Assembly: GCA_016295505.1 (NCBI GenBank)
Contig: JAEDLC010000014.1
Location: 1 to 26,306, forward strand
DNA length: 26,306 nt
From: Dorea sp.
GTDB taxonomy: Bacteria; Bacillota_A; Clostridia; Lachnospirales; Lachnospiraceae
Direction of reading: 5' to 3'
The translations under genes and the position numbers were made by a program. Of the stretch, positions 6,136 to 14,551 are shown piece after piece (position 1 is the stretch's first letter; each line of letters starts with the position of its first letter). Under the pieces are notes generated by a model. That model did not search any database, had not been told where the DNA came from, and saw only the letters and a program-made list of their open reading frames with translations.

Positions 6136-7637
6136 TAATTCCAGTTCATTCGTCCATATATCTTTGTAGTCTTAAGTATCTCTTCCTGAAGTTCCTCCGA
6201 CAGATTTTCCACGGTCAGTCTCCAGCGCCAGTTTGTTCCTATCGTAGACGGCTGATTGATTCTGCTTTTATTATTCATTCCCAGGTAATCCTGTATCGGA
6301 ATGATGCAGGTTCTGGCATTGCTTCTCATAGCCAGAGCAACAAATGATCTGTGCAGCCATTTCTTCGGTGTATAATGATCGCAGAGATAATCTCTTGCGG
6401 ATGCCAGTTCTTCCTTCGTAATACTGTCCAGCCATCCATTAATCGTCTCATTATCATGCGTTCCCGTATAAGCTACGCAATTTTCCGGATAATTGTGCGG
6501 AAGATAGTCATTCGCCGAACTCGAATCACGGGAATCAAAAGCAAATTCCAGCACCTTCATGCCCGGGAAGCCACTTTCTCTTACGAGCTGCCGCACAGAA
6601 TCTGTCATATATCCAAGATCTTCCGCGATGACCTCATGCCATCCGAGGCTTTGCTCCACCTGGCGGAACAACTCAATTCCGGGACCCTTCTCCCAATGTC
6701 CTCCTGCAGCAGTCTTCGCTCCAAACGGAATCGAAAAATACTCATCGAATCCACGGAAATGATCAATTCTTACCACATCATAAAGCTTAAAACAATACCA
6801 CAGTCTGGTAACCCACCACTGATATCCTGTATTTTTATGATAATCCCAGCGATACAACGGATTTCCCCAGAGCTGTCCATCTGCGGAGAATCCATCCGGC
6901 GGACATCCCGCTACTGCTGTCGGCATGTTATTCTCATCCAGCTGAAACAGTTCCGGATGAGACCAGGTATCTGCACTGTCCATTGCGACATAAATCGGGA
7001 TGTCTCCGATAATCCGGATTCCCTTACTGTTCGCATAACTCTTTAACCGATACCACTGTTCAAAAAACTTAAACTGAAGATACTGATGAAATTCAATATC
7101 AAAATACAGCTGTTCCCGATAGTAATCAAGAGAATATCCATATCTCAGACGGATATCCTCCGGCCACTCTGTCCATGCTTCTCCGCCAAACCAGTCTTTC
7201 AGAGCCATAAATAACGCATAATCAGATAACCACCACTGATTCTCTTTTACAAACTTCTGATACTCGGAATTCTCACTGATATTACTTCTTTCATACGATT
7301 TTCGTAAAAGTGGAAAACGATGATCATACATTTTTTTATAGTTAATATCATCTGCTTTCTCTCCGAAGTCTGCCTCATCACATTCTTCTTTTGTTAAAAC
7401 CCCTTCTTCAACCAGCGTTTCCAGACAGATAAAATACGGATTGCCCGCATATGTAGAAAAAGACTGATAAGGAGAATCCCCGTAACTGGTAGGTCCCAGG
7501 GGAAGAATCTGCCAATAAGTCTGTCCGGCCTCTTTGATCCAATCTACAAAACGATACGCACTTTCTGAAAAACAGCCAATTCCATACTTTGATGGCAGGC
7601 TGGATATCGGTAATAATATACCTGCTGCTCTGTTCAT
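6135..7637 (-). CDS. malQ: 4-alpha-glucanotransferase (amylomaltase, GH77)
   Basis: Cytosolic GH77 enzyme that transfers 4-alpha-glucan segments between maltodextrins, part of maltose and starch-oligosaccharide use. The 500-aa product is typical in length. Seen in order: start motif RAAGILLPISSLPS, YWQILPLGPTSYGDSPYQSFS, GDIPIYVAMDSADTW, the nucleophile Asp in VRIDHFRGFDEYF, the acid/base Glu in IAEDLG, and transition-state Asp in GTHDNETINGW. I start at ATG 7637, with AAGGAG 9 bases upstream and the family's usual first residues; a longer frame to 7748 adds 37 residues with no family match. A TATAAT on the minus strand near 7693-7698 with a poor -35 is a possible promoter. No glycogen or maltose genes adjoin. 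Confidence 0.95.
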   Translation of the reverse strand: MNRAAGILLPISSLPSKYGIGCFSESAYRFVDWIKEAGQTYWQILPLGPTSYGDSPYQSFSTYAGNPYFICLETLVEEGVLTKEECDEADFGEKADDINYKKMYDHRFPLLRKSYERSNISENSEYQKFVKENQWWLSDYALFMALKDWFGGEAWTEWPEDIRLRYGYSLDYYREQLYFDIEFHQYLQFKFFEQWYRLKSYANSKGIRIIGDIPIYVAMDSADTWSHPELFQLDENNMPTAVAGCPPDGFSADGQLWGNPLYRWDYHKNTGYQWWVTRLWYCFKLYDVVRIDHFRGFDEYFSIPFGAKTAAGGHWEKGPGIELFRQVEQSLGWHEVIAEDLGYMTDSVRQLVRESGFPGMKVLEFAFDSRDSSSANDYLPHNYPENCVAYTGTHDNETINGWLDSITKEELASARDYLCDHYTPKKWLHRSFVALAMRSNARTCIIPIQDYLGMNNKSRINQPSTIGTNWRWRLTVENLSEELQEEILKTTKIYGRMNWN

Positions 7638-7769
7638 AACATACTCCTTATCACGCCGGACATCATCCGTCGGCTCTTTGCTTATTTTTTGTATTATACT
7701 ATTACCATAAACTAATTTTCTCCATTTTTCTTGTAATATCTTATTCAATTATAATACAATAATACGATT

Positions 7770-8447
7770 TTATAATCCCTCTTCCCTTTTTCTTTTATAA
7801 ACTGCAAGAACACGCGTCCCTACTACCAATGCCAATCCTATGAACGCAGTTGCGTACAGTACTTCGACACTTTCTCCTTGTTTTATCATATCCGCAATAT
7901 CATTAATATAAAAAACGTAAAACACCATAATAAGAAATGCTATACCTGCATTCAATGCTTCAATCCAGATATTCGAGGAACGATATCTTCTAGCCGGAAG
8001 CTTTGCATCCAGATAAATCGTACAACCCATTAAAAGAACCACGGCAAGCCAGCAAAAAACATTCTCCACCGTCATATTCGGGATCCCTCCCTGAGCAAGG
8101 AAAAAAGGAACATAAAATGCCAGAAGTGCACTGATTTCCAACAAGTGAAGAACGACCTGAAATCCGTACAATTGATTTTCTCCGATCGTCCGAATTAACA
8201 TCTGCTCCGTTTCTTTTTTGTAATCTTCTTCTTCTATTTTTCTTCCCGCGAGGAGTTCACTCACCTGCAGATCAAATAATTTGCAGATATCTTCTATCAG
8301 ACATATATCCGGCAAAGAACGCCCCGTTTCCCATTTTGAAACAGCACGATCCGTTACCCCTAATTTTTCACCAAGCTGCTTCTGCGTCCAGTTTTTAGAC
8401 TTTCTGCATTCGGCAATAAACAGTCCGACTTTTTTCACATCAATCAT
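7770..8447 (-). CDS. XRE-family helix-turn-helix regulator with C-terminal membrane helices
   Basis: A 225-aa protein with an N-terminal XRE/Cro HTH (about residues 8-65: WTQKQLGEKLGVTDRAVSKWETGRSLPD) and a C-terminal region of four predicted membrane helices (about 93-118, 128-146, 160-181, 196-217), ending KRKREEGL. This architecture is common in Clostridia and suggests a membrane-tethered DNA-binding regulator that senses the envelope or a ligand there; target genes are unknown. ATG 8447 follows GGAGGT at 7 bases. Upstream, around 8473-8492, ATATG and CATAT flank an AT-rich centre, a possible autoregulatory site. It is transcribed alone, ahead of malQ in the same direction. Confidence 0.9.
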   Translation of the reverse strand: MIDVKKVGLFIAECRKSKNWTQKQLGEKLGVTDRAVSKWETGRSLPDICLIEDICKLFDLQVSELLAGRKIEEEDYKKETEQMLIRTIGENQLYGFQVVLHLLEISALLAFYVPFFLAQGGIPNMTVENVFCWLAVVLLMGCTIYLDAKLPARRYRSSNIWIEALNAGIAFLIMVFYVFYINDIADMIKQGESVEVLYATAFIGLALVVGTRVLAVYKRKREEGL

Positions 8448-8567
8448 CGCCGTGACCTCCCTCCTCTGTTATATGTTAATTATGGCATATCTTTCTAAAA
8501 AATGCACCATACTGTCAGTAGAGTCGGAGTTTTCCCGTCATCGGATGCGAAAGTATTTTCTACAACT

Positions 8568-9194
8568 TTATTCTTCCAGACCTTTGATGACATTCCAGGC
8601 TTCTTCGTCGAATTTTCTGTCCCGGTAATAATATTCTTTATCTTCTTCTTTAATACTCCGAATCACCCTGCATGGATTACCTGCTGCCACCACCCAGTCC
8701 GGAATATCTCTGGTCACTACACTTCCGGCTCCGATCACCGTATTGCTCCCGATATGTACTCCCGGAAGGATCACAGTGCTTCCTCCGATCCATACATTAT
8801 CTCCGATCGTAACTTCAATTCCATATTCGTACATGGAATTCCTGGATACCGGATGCACCGGATGCCCAGCCGTATAGATTGCAACATTCGGTGCCAGCTG
8901 GCAGTTATCTCCGATCTTTACCCTCGCAACATCTAAGATCGTGCAGTTATAGTTCGCATAGAAATTCTTTCCAACCTCGATATGAAATCCATAATCGCAG
9001 TGAAAAGGCGGATTGATAAATGCATTTTCCGATTTCCCCAGCAGTTCCTTTACAATTTCCGCAATTCCTTCAAAATCAGAACAATCTGCCGTATTTAATC
9101 TCTGCAGAATTTTTCTGCAGGCTTTCTGCTCTTCCATAATCTGTTCATCTGAGATGTATGCCATCCCCCGGTCTCTTCTTTCGGCCTGATTCAT
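8568..9194 (-). CDS. Sugar O-acetyltransferase (maltose/galactoside acetyltransferase-like, LbH fold)
   Basis: A 208-aa acetyl-CoA-dependent acetyltransferase of the LacA/Maa family. The N-terminal Mac helix region (about residues 10-60) is followed by left-handed beta-helix hexapeptides: INPPFHCDYGFHIEVG, ANYNCTILD, VKIGDNCQLAP, VTIGDNVWIGG, VHIGSNTVIGAGSVVTRD and AAGNPCRVIR. The catalytic His is in YTAGHPV. ATG 9194 is preceded by AAGGAAGG; the frame continues upstream to 9308 but without a good site and into the neighbouring gene. It is 61 bp after the hydroxyacid dehydrogenase gene and probably the last gene of that operon. The acceptor sugar cannot be read from sequence. Confidence 0.92.
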   Translation of the reverse strand: MNQAERRDRGMAYISDEQIMEEQKACRKILQRLNTADCSDFEGIAEIVKELLGKSENAFINPPFHCDYGFHIEVGKNFYANYNCTILDVARVKIGDNCQLAPNVAIYTAGHPVHPVSRNSMYEYGIEVTIGDNVWIGGSTVILPGVHIGSNTVIGAGSVVTRDIPDWVVAAGNPCRVIRSIKEEDKEYYYRDRKFDEEAWNVIKGLEE

Positions 9195-9255
9195 TGCACG
9201 CCTTCCTTTCCTCTGAACATTTGTCATATTAGCAACAAGACACATTTTATGATCA

Positions 9256-10215
9256 TTATTTCTTATATCCGGTCGCAAAATCAACGACATTCCTAAGTGA
9301 TCGGCCATTCAGGTATGCTTCCAGATTCTCAGCCGCAATATCAACAATCCGTTCAAATGTCTCCGGAAGATGATACTGTCCGGAAATATGAGGTGTGATC
9401 ATCACATTGTCCTGTTTCCACAGCGGATGTTCTGCAGGAAGAGGTTCCGGATCCGTTACATCAATCCCTGCCGCCATGATCTGATGATTCTTAAGAACTT
9501 CATATAATAAATCCGTGTCAACGGCGCTTCCTCTTCCTCCATTCAAAAAGATTGCCTGCTTTTTCATCAACGCAAACCTTTCTTTTGTATAAATGTGATG
9601 CGTCTCCTTTGTTCCCGGCAAAAATGAAACAATTACATCTGCTCTCGGCAATACTTCATCCAGCTGCTCCGTCGTATATAATTCATCCACTCCGTCTGGA
9701 CATTCACATTTTCTGCGTTTTATGCCAAGTGTATAAGCTCCCAGTGCTTTTGCCATACGAGCAAAATGAAGTCCGATATCCCCCAGGCCGACAACCAGCA
9801 CCGTTGCATCTGTAATAGATACTACCGTTCCCTCATCTGTCCATTCAGTTCTCGCCTGTGCATCCCGGTAAAGATGCAGCTTTTTCTGTAACATGAACAT
9901 CATACCAAACATATGCTCCGCAACAGCTTTACTGTATGCTCCGGTTGCATTCGTCAAAATAGTTCCGTCACTTAAGATCCCAGGTATTACATATGGATCC
10001 GCTCCTGCAGAGTTCAACTGCAAAAACTCCAGTCGATTCGATGCCCTGATTTTTTCTGCCGGAACATTGCCGATGATGAACTCTGCATCGGCAATCACAG
10101 ACTCTTCCACCTCCGTTGGTGAAGAATAGATAAATCTGCATCCTTTTCCTGCTTTCTCCAGTTTTTCTTTATGTCTTTCCTGTACCGGTATTACAACCAA
10201 AACCTTTTTTTCCAT
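9256..10215 (-). CDS. D-isomer-specific 2-hydroxyacid dehydrogenase family protein
   Basis: A 319-aa cytosolic NAD(P)-dependent oxidoreductase interconverting a 2-oxo acid and a D-2-hydroxy acid. The nucleotide-binding motif is VVGLGDIG (about residues 135-142). The catalytic triad is present: Arg in NGGRGSAVD, Glu in DVTDPEPLP, and His in ITPHISGQY. The N-terminal catalytic lobe is divergent, as in the GyaR/YcdW-like branch, so the substrate (glyoxylate, hydroxypyruvate or other) is open. Start ATG 10215 has GGAGAAGG just upstream; an alternative ATG at 10233 overlaps the stop codon of the WYL gene. The junction implies co-transcription and probably coupling with that regulator. Confidence 0.92.
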   Translation of the reverse strand: MEKKVLVVIPVQERHKEKLEKAGKGCRFIYSSPTEVEESVIADAEFIIGNVPAEKIRASNRLEFLQLNSAGADPYVIPGILSDGTILTNATGAYSKAVAEHMFGMMFMLQKKLHLYRDAQARTEWTDEGTVVSITDATVLVVGLGDIGLHFARMAKALGAYTLGIKRRKCECPDGVDELYTTEQLDEVLPRADVIVSFLPGTKETHHIYTKERFALMKKQAIFLNGGRGSAVDTDLLYEVLKNHQIMAAGIDVTDPEPLPAEHPLWKQDNVMITPHISGQYHLPETFERIVDIAAENLEAYLNGRSLRNVVDFATGYKK

Positions 10216-10232
10216 TTCCCTTCTCCTCATCA

Positions 10233-11225
10233 TTATTCACTGTATTGCTCAAGCATCCTGCCAAGTTCCGTCTTCATTCTCTCCGCCACATGTTCCGGTC
10301 CGATGATCTTCACTCCATCTCCCAGTGCGAATACCCAGCTCAGGAACTGACTGCTCACCTGCACATCCACATTTACTGTAAAATGCTCTTCGTCTGCAGG
10401 AATCATCATTATATCCTTACCAAACCGGTCAATCATAACTCCCGCAAAACTGTTTTTTACCAGAAGTCTGACACGTTCTTCCTTTCCTCCATACATTCCA
10501 AAACTCTTCTTCGCATAAGCCGCCATATCAAGCTTCTGAAAGAGTTCCTTTCCTTCCCTCATTTCCTTCGACATCCGTATATGAAGCATCTTATCCACCC
10601 GGTAATGTTTGATCATGCCTGCATCAGAATCATAACCGATCAGGTAATAGTTCTCATTATCCCAGGACAGCCCCCATGGACTGATATGATAATAAGCTCC
10701 TCCATGCCGAAGTTCCATTTCTTTTTTTACATTCCACTGAAAATATTGAAAACGAATCTTTCTGTTTTCCGCAATTGCATTATGAATCTCATCCACATTG
10801 TAATAGATACTCTCATTCATGGTCTTGATACGACCGGATACGAATACCTGCCGCTGCAGCTTTGCCGCATCGAATCTGCTGACCAGCGTCTCCAGCTTTT
10901 TGATCAGTTCATTGGATTTTCTTGCAGTAATGAACTTCGAAGACTGAATCGCATCCACCAGCAGCTTCAGTTCCGGAAGCTCAAACTGACGATCCACCAC
11001 ATGATAATGATAGCGGTTGCCGACCGGCTCTCCCTCCACTTCAATTCCCAGTTTTTCCAGATCTTTCAGATCATTATAGATACTCTTTCGTCCGGCTGTC
11101 ACCCCATAGTTTTCAAGACTATCTATAATCTCCGGCATCGTAATGTAATGCTCCTCATCTGTCTTTTCCGTCATGATTTTCGCCAGATAATATAATTTAA
11201 ATTTCTGATTTGCTCCTTTAGCCAT
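10233..11225 (-). CDS. WYL-domain transcriptional regulator (HTH_11 + WYL)
   Basis: A 330-aa DNA-binding regulator. The N-terminal winged helix (about residues 8-75) includes YITMPEIIDSLENYGV and RKSIYNDLKDLEKLGI. The WYL ligand-binding domain in the middle contains IRFQYFQW and HISPWGLSWDNENYYLIGY, and the WCX extension lies at the C-terminus (FAGVMIDRFG). WYL proteins often sense nucleotides or other small ligands and control adjacent genes. ATG 11225 has AGGAG 7 bases upstream. It heads an apparent operon with the hydroxyacid dehydrogenase and acetyltransferase and is divergent from a MATE exporter. Repeated TTACACATT sites lie in the shared upstream region, consistent with autoregulation and control of the exporter. 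Confidence 0.9.
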   Translation of the reverse strand: MAKGANQKFKLYYLAKIMTEKTDEEHYITMPEIIDSLENYGVTAGRKSIYNDLKDLEKLGIEVEGEPVGNRYHYHVVDRQFELPELKLLVDAIQSSKFITARKSNELIKKLETLVSRFDAAKLQRQVFVSGRIKTMNESIYYNVDEIHNAIAENRKIRFQYFQWNVKKEMELRHGGAYYHISPWGLSWDNENYYLIGYDSDAGMIKHYRVDKMLHIRMSKEMREGKELFQKLDMAAYAKKSFGMYGGKEERVRLLVKNSFAGVMIDRFGKDIMMIPADEEHFTVNVDVQVSSQFLSWVFALGDGVKIIGPEHVAERMKTELGRMLEQYSE

Positions 11226-11238
11226 ATCGTACTCCTGT

Positions 11239-11278
11239 TTACACATTACTTACACATTTTTTCTTAGTATAACACATG
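11239..11278. promoter_or_regulatory. Three operator-like repeats between WYL regulator and MATE gene
   Basis: TTACACATT at 11239-11247 is repeated exactly at 11250-11258, one helical turn apart (11 bp). A third, imperfect copy TAACACATG begins at 11270, about two turns further. The first two lie just downstream of the predicted start of the WYL transcript; the third overlaps its -10. A CACATGTG palindrome (11273-11280) is included. This arrangement fits binding of the WYL regulator. Confidence 0.6.
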
Positions 11279-11300
11279 TGGACAGTTTTTGTGATACAAT
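11266..11300. promoter_or_regulatory. Interlocked divergent promoters for the WYL operon (-) and MATE gene (+)
   Basis: On the minus strand, TGTTATACT (-10 at 11271-11266, extended by TG) would drive the WYL operon. On the plus strand, TGATACAAT (-10 at 11295-11300, also extended) would drive the MATE gene. Each -10 lies about where the other promoter's -35 should be, and neither has a good -35, so polymerase binding should be mutually exclusive. Confidence 0.6.
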
Positions 11301-11331
11301 AAAAGGCATCGATAGAAAGGACGAAATCAGT

Positions 11332-12678
11332 ATGAATTCTCAACAAATAGACTTTGGTGGCAGCAATGTCAGGCACAATATCCTTTCTGTAGTTGCCCCA
11401 ATGCTGGTCGCTCAGATCCTAAACCTGCTTTACAATATTATTGACCGTATCTATATCGGAAAACTTCCGGGCGAAGGCACCGTTGCTCTTGCCGGGCTCG
11501 GTCTGTGTTTTCCGGTTATTACCATGGTAACTGCATTTGCCAATCTGTTTGGACAGGGCGGTGCTCCACTGTGTTCCATCGCGAGAGGAAAACGAGACAC
11601 AAAAGGAGCCCAGAAAATAATGAATCATGCATACTTTATGCTGATACTTACCGGAATCATGATTACAGTTCTGGGAATTCTGTTCCACAAACCCATTCTC
11701 TATCTGTTTGGTGCAAGTGATACTACTTATCCATATGCCGCCGGCTATATGGTGATCTACCTTCTGGGGACAGTTTTTGTCATGACCGCTCTGGGCCTCA
11801 ACCCATATATCAACTGTCAGGGTTTTGCCAAAATCGGTATGAAGACAGTAACACTCGGTGCGATCAGCAATATTATCCTCGACCCGGTCTTTATCTTTTT
11901 ACTGCATCTGGGTGTAAAAGGTGCGGCTCTCGCTACGATTATCTCTCAGCTTTTTTCCGCCCTATGGGTGCTCCGGTTTCTGACCGGGGCGCAGACAGAA
12001 CTGAAGTTAACTTTTCATGAATTCCATCCGGACTTTACCTGCATCTGTGAGATTACAAAACTGGGAACTTCTTCTTTCGTCATGTCCTTCACCAATGGAC
12101 TGGTGCAGGTTGCATGCAATTCCATGCTTCAGATCTTCGGAGGCGACATCTATATCAGTGTCATGACGGTAATCAATTCGATTCGCGAAATTGCACAGAC
12201 TCCTGTCATGTCTCTTGCCGAAGGGTCTTCCCCTGTCATCAGCTATAATTACGGTGCCGGGCAGACAGATCTGATGAAAAAAGCAATCCGCTTCATGACT
12301 ATTACCTGTTTTGGATATACTCTGTCTATCTGGGGAATGATATCCGCTTTTCCCGAATTGTTTATCAGAATCTTTAATCATGATGCGTTACTCATTGAAA
12401 AGGCGGTTCCGTCACTGCATATATATTTCTTCGGATTCTTTATGATGGCTTTTCAATTTACCGGACAATGTGTATTCAAAGCACTCAATAAGGCCAAACA
12501 GGCCGTATTCTTTTCCATATTGCGAAAGGCGATCATCGTAGCACCGCTTACCTTCATACTCCCACATATTGCAGGTCTTGGTGTCGTCGGAGTATTTCTC
12601 GCAGAACCAATCTCCAGCTTTATCGGAGGACTGGCCTGCTACATTACCATGAGAAAAACTGTGCTGGCAAAATTATAA
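11332..12678 (+). CDS. MATE family efflux transporter
   Basis: A 448-aa inner-membrane exporter with about 12 helices arranged as two MatE repeats. Seen near the N-terminus: RHNILSVVAPMLVAQILNLL, IIDRIYIG, and GQGGAPLCSIARG; in the second half GDIYISVMTVINSIREI, PVMSLAEGSSPVISYNYGAG and QCVFKALNKAKQAVFFS. This matches the MepA/NorM-related DinF/VmrA-like branch common in Clostridia; such proteins expel cationic drugs or metabolites by Na+ or H+ antiport, but substrates vary. ATG 11332 follows AAAGGA at 11-12 bases, slightly long; the frame extends to 11278 without a ribosome site. It is divergent from the WYL regulator and probably regulated by it. Confidence 0.93.
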   Translation: MNSQQIDFGGSNVRHNILSVVAPMLVAQILNLLYNIIDRIYIGKLPGEGTVALAGLGLCFPVITMVTAFANLFGQGGAPLCSIARGKRDTKGAQKIMNHAYFMLILTGIMITVLGILFHKPILYLFGASDTTYPYAAGYMVIYLLGTVFVMTALGLNPYINCQGFAKIGMKTVTLGAISNIILDPVFIFLLHLGVKGAALATIISQLFSALWVLRFLTGAQTELKLTFHEFHPDFTCICEITKLGTSSFVMSFTNGLVQVACNSMLQIFGGDIYISVMTVINSIREIAQTPVMSLAEGSSPVISYNYGAGQTDLMKKAIRFMTITCFGYTLSIWGMISAFPELFIRIFNHDALLIEKAVPSLHIYFFGFFMMAFQFTGQCVFKALNKAKQAVFFSILRKAIIVAPLTFILPHIAGLGVVGVFLAEPISSFIGGLACYITMRKTVLAKL

Positions 12679-12688
12679 TGCCAGCACA
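12660..12688. terminator. Hairpin terminator between MATE and VWA genes (best on minus strand)
   Basis: TGTGCTGGCA at 12660-12669 pairs perfectly with TGCCAGCACA at 12679-12688. The MATE stop codon lies inside the loop. On the minus strand a GTTTTT tract follows, giving a good terminator for the VWA gene; on the plus strand the following bases are poor in T, so it acts there mainly as a 3' barrier. Confidence 0.7.
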
Positions 12689-12705
12689 AACTATCTTTAA
12701 CAATT

Positions 12706-13386
12706 CTATTCCTTTTTCTGATGACGCAGTGCATAATCCTCCCGTATCTCATCTGCCCATCTGTCATTCTCTTCAAACGCCATGGCAGCTGTCGTTGCTG
12801 CACAGGAGCGCATCCTGGATACCGCTTTACTGAGCACCTCATAGTTTAACTGAGTTCCCTCTCTGTCACACTCATACTTGACTGCTCGATTCGCCTGTAT
12901 TCCAAACCTGCCTGCGACAGCAATTGCATCAATATTGGCTCCAAGAAACAGAAATTCCCAGCCATACTTTGCTTTCTGACGCTCTAACATATGCTTTACT
13001 TTCTCATAGGTATATCTTCGACTTGCATTTTCCATACCATCTGTTGTAATAATAAATAATGTTTTTTCCGGGCGATCTTCTTCTCTCGCATATTTGTGAA
13101 CATTTCCAATATGATGGATCGCTCCTCCGACTGCATCCAGAAGCGCTGTGCATCCCCGCACATAATATTGTCTGTCATTCATTGGTTCTATTTTGTCAAG
13201 CGGCACTCTGTCATATAATACTTCTGTCGTATCATCGAATAATACAGCAGAAATAACAGCCTCTCCTTCTTCCTTTTTCTGCTTATCAATCAGAGAATTG
13301 AATCCTCCGATCGTGTCACTTTCCAGACCACTCATTGATCCGCTCCTGTCTAATACAAATACTAATTCTGTTAATCCTTTTTTCAT
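12706..13386 (-). CDS. VWA-domain protein with intact MIDAS (TerY-like)
   Basis: A 226-aa protein made almost entirely of a von Willebrand factor A domain. The metal-ion-dependent adhesion site is complete: DRSGS (Asp13, Ser15, Ser17), Thr80 in RGCTALLDAVGG and Asp116 in TTDGMEN. There is no signal peptide or membrane segment, so it is cytosolic. Members near this type (TerY-like) act in stress or phosphorylation-linked protein assemblies, but no client is known here. ATG 13386 is used because GGGAG lies about 9 bases upstream and the VWA strand starts at once; the longer frame to 13467 runs into the terminator of the gene upstream. It is a separate unit, with terminators on both sides, next to a macro-domain gene in the same direction. 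Confidence 0.88.
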   Translation of the reverse strand: MKKGLTELVFVLDRSGSMSGLESDTIGGFNSLIDKQKKEEGEAVISAVLFDDTTEVLYDRVPLDKIEPMNDRQYYVRGCTALLDAVGGAIHHIGNVHKYAREEDRPEKTLFIITTDGMENASRRYTYEKVKHMLERQKAKYGWEFLFLGANIDAIAVAGRFGIQANRAVKYECDREGTQLNYEVLSKAVSRMRSCAATTAAMAFEENDRWADEIREDYALRHQKKE

Positions 13387-13450
13387 ATGTATGACTCCCT
13401 TCTGAAATACTGTTTTCCTATCTGATGTCAGAATCATAACATACACAGAA

Positions 13451-13478
13451 AAAAATAAAGTCGCCACACAGGCGACCT
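13451..13478 (-). terminator. Intrinsic terminator after the macro-domain gene, end of the long operon
   Basis: On the minus strand GTCGCC (13478-13473) pairs with GGCGAC (13467-13462) around a 5-base loop, followed by TTTATTTTTTT (13461-13451). It marks the 3' end of the minus-strand operon that enters from the right edge. Confidence 0.88.
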
Positions 13479-13501
13479 TAAAAACATCATCATGCGTTAA
13501 A

Positions 13502-14551
13502 CTATGAAATCAGACAGGGAAGTCCATGTTCCTCCAGCTGTATATCCAGTTCAATCATGTCATAGATCTGATTTTCAATAAAATAGGAGAAGATCACATC
13601 CGTCTTATCACAGGGCGATAATGCATATCCTGCCCTGGCAAGAAGATCTCTTGTTTCATCCATATTGAGCTTTGCTCCGATACACAGACACATCGCTGTC
13701 ATTTTCTGCGGGTGCGCATTCGGATTGTTCTTAATCTTTGAGAACGTTTTTTTGTCCACAATAGCACGTTTATAGACTTCTGCATTCGTCATTCCTTTGG
13801 ATTTAATCAGGTACAGAAGATACTGCGAAAATGTATCCGTCAGATGCTTCATCCGTTCTTCCAGTGCGCTTTCATGTGCTTCACTGAAGGTATATTCATC
13901 AACGGATTCCCGGATCAGTCCTCCGCTCTCAACCTCTGCAGCTCTTGCCGCCCTTTGTCTTGCCGCAGGATACATATTTCCCGGGAAGGAAGGATATACA
14001 TATTCCTCTTCCCGCTTTTTCTGCACATAATTCCGGTCAATGTAGGTTTCCAGATCCGGACAGATCTGCTTTCCAAGTCCGGTTGCCTTTCCATCGAATA
14101 CAACCAGATAGATCATCATTTCCTGATGAAGCAGAAATGAATGGATCTCATCGACAGCAATCCGCATTCCCTCTTCTTTCGGATAGCCGAATCCACCGGT
14201 TGAGATCAGCGGAAATGCAATTGAGCGAATCTGATTCTCTGCCGCAATCCGCAGACTGTTCCGGTAACAGGATCTGAGTTTGCGTTCTTCTCCCAGAAAT
14301 CCACCCCGATAAAGGGGACTGACCGCATGGATAATATACTTTGCCGGAAGCCGGAAGCCCGGAGTCAGAAATGCTTCCCCTTCTTTTACATAACCAATCT
14401 TTTTCCTGCATTCCAGAAGCTGTTCATATCCCGCAGCTTTATATACCGCATAATCACAGCCTGTTCCTACGGTCGGATGATCATTGGCCGTGTTCACAAT
14501 TGCGTCCACTTCCATATTTACAATATCATTTCGAACGATTTTAAATGGCAC
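13502..14551 (-). CDS. Macro-domain protein with C-terminal HTH-like domain
   Basis: A 349-aa two-domain protein. The N-terminal macro domain (about residues 1-165) has VDAIVNTAND, GTGCDYAVYKAAG and FPLISTGGFGYP, the residues that bind ADP-ribose or derivatives; members hydrolyse ADP-ribosyl esters or O-acetyl-ADP-ribose, or act as readers. A charged linker is followed by a ~110-residue helical domain (about 238-349) with KKTFSKIKNNPNAHPQK and LNMDETRDLLARAGYALSP, resembling XRE-type HTH; I know this domain from other uncharacterised Firmicute proteins. The start is GTG 14551, with GAGGTG about 6 bases upstream, inside the last 34 bp of the flavoprotein gene. It is thus the last gene of the long operon. 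Its link to the biosynthetic genes is unclear. Confidence 0.88.
   Translation of the reverse strand: MPFKIVRNDIVNMEVDAIVNTANDHPTVGTGCDYAVYKAAGYEQLLECRKKIGYVKEGEAFLTPGFRLPAKYIIHAVSPLYRGGFLGEERKLRSCYRNSLRIAAENQIRSIAFPLISTGGFGYPKEEGMRIAVDEIHSFLLHQEMMIYLVVFDGKATGLGKQICPDLETYIDRNYVQKKREEEYVYPSFPGNMYPAARQRAARAAEVESGGLIRESVDEYTFSEAHESALEERMKHLTDTFSQYLLYLIKSKGMTNAEVYKRAIVDKKTFSKIKNNPNAHPQKMTAMCLCIGAKLNMDETRDLLARAGYALSPCDKTDVIFSYFIENQIYDMIELDIQLEEHGLPCLIS

Noticed and set aside
7638..7748. N-terminal extension of MalQ
   Set aside because: Adds 37 residues with no family similarity and contains the likely promoter -10; ATG 7637 has a good ribosome site.
10245..11195. 316-codon plus-strand open frame
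   Set aside because: Antisense to the well-supported WYL regulator; composition is His/Ile/Leu-rich as expected for a shadow frame, and no domain is seen.
13387..13501. Co-transcription of macro and VWA genes as one operon
   Set aside because: A good minus-strand terminator (13451-13478) lies between them.
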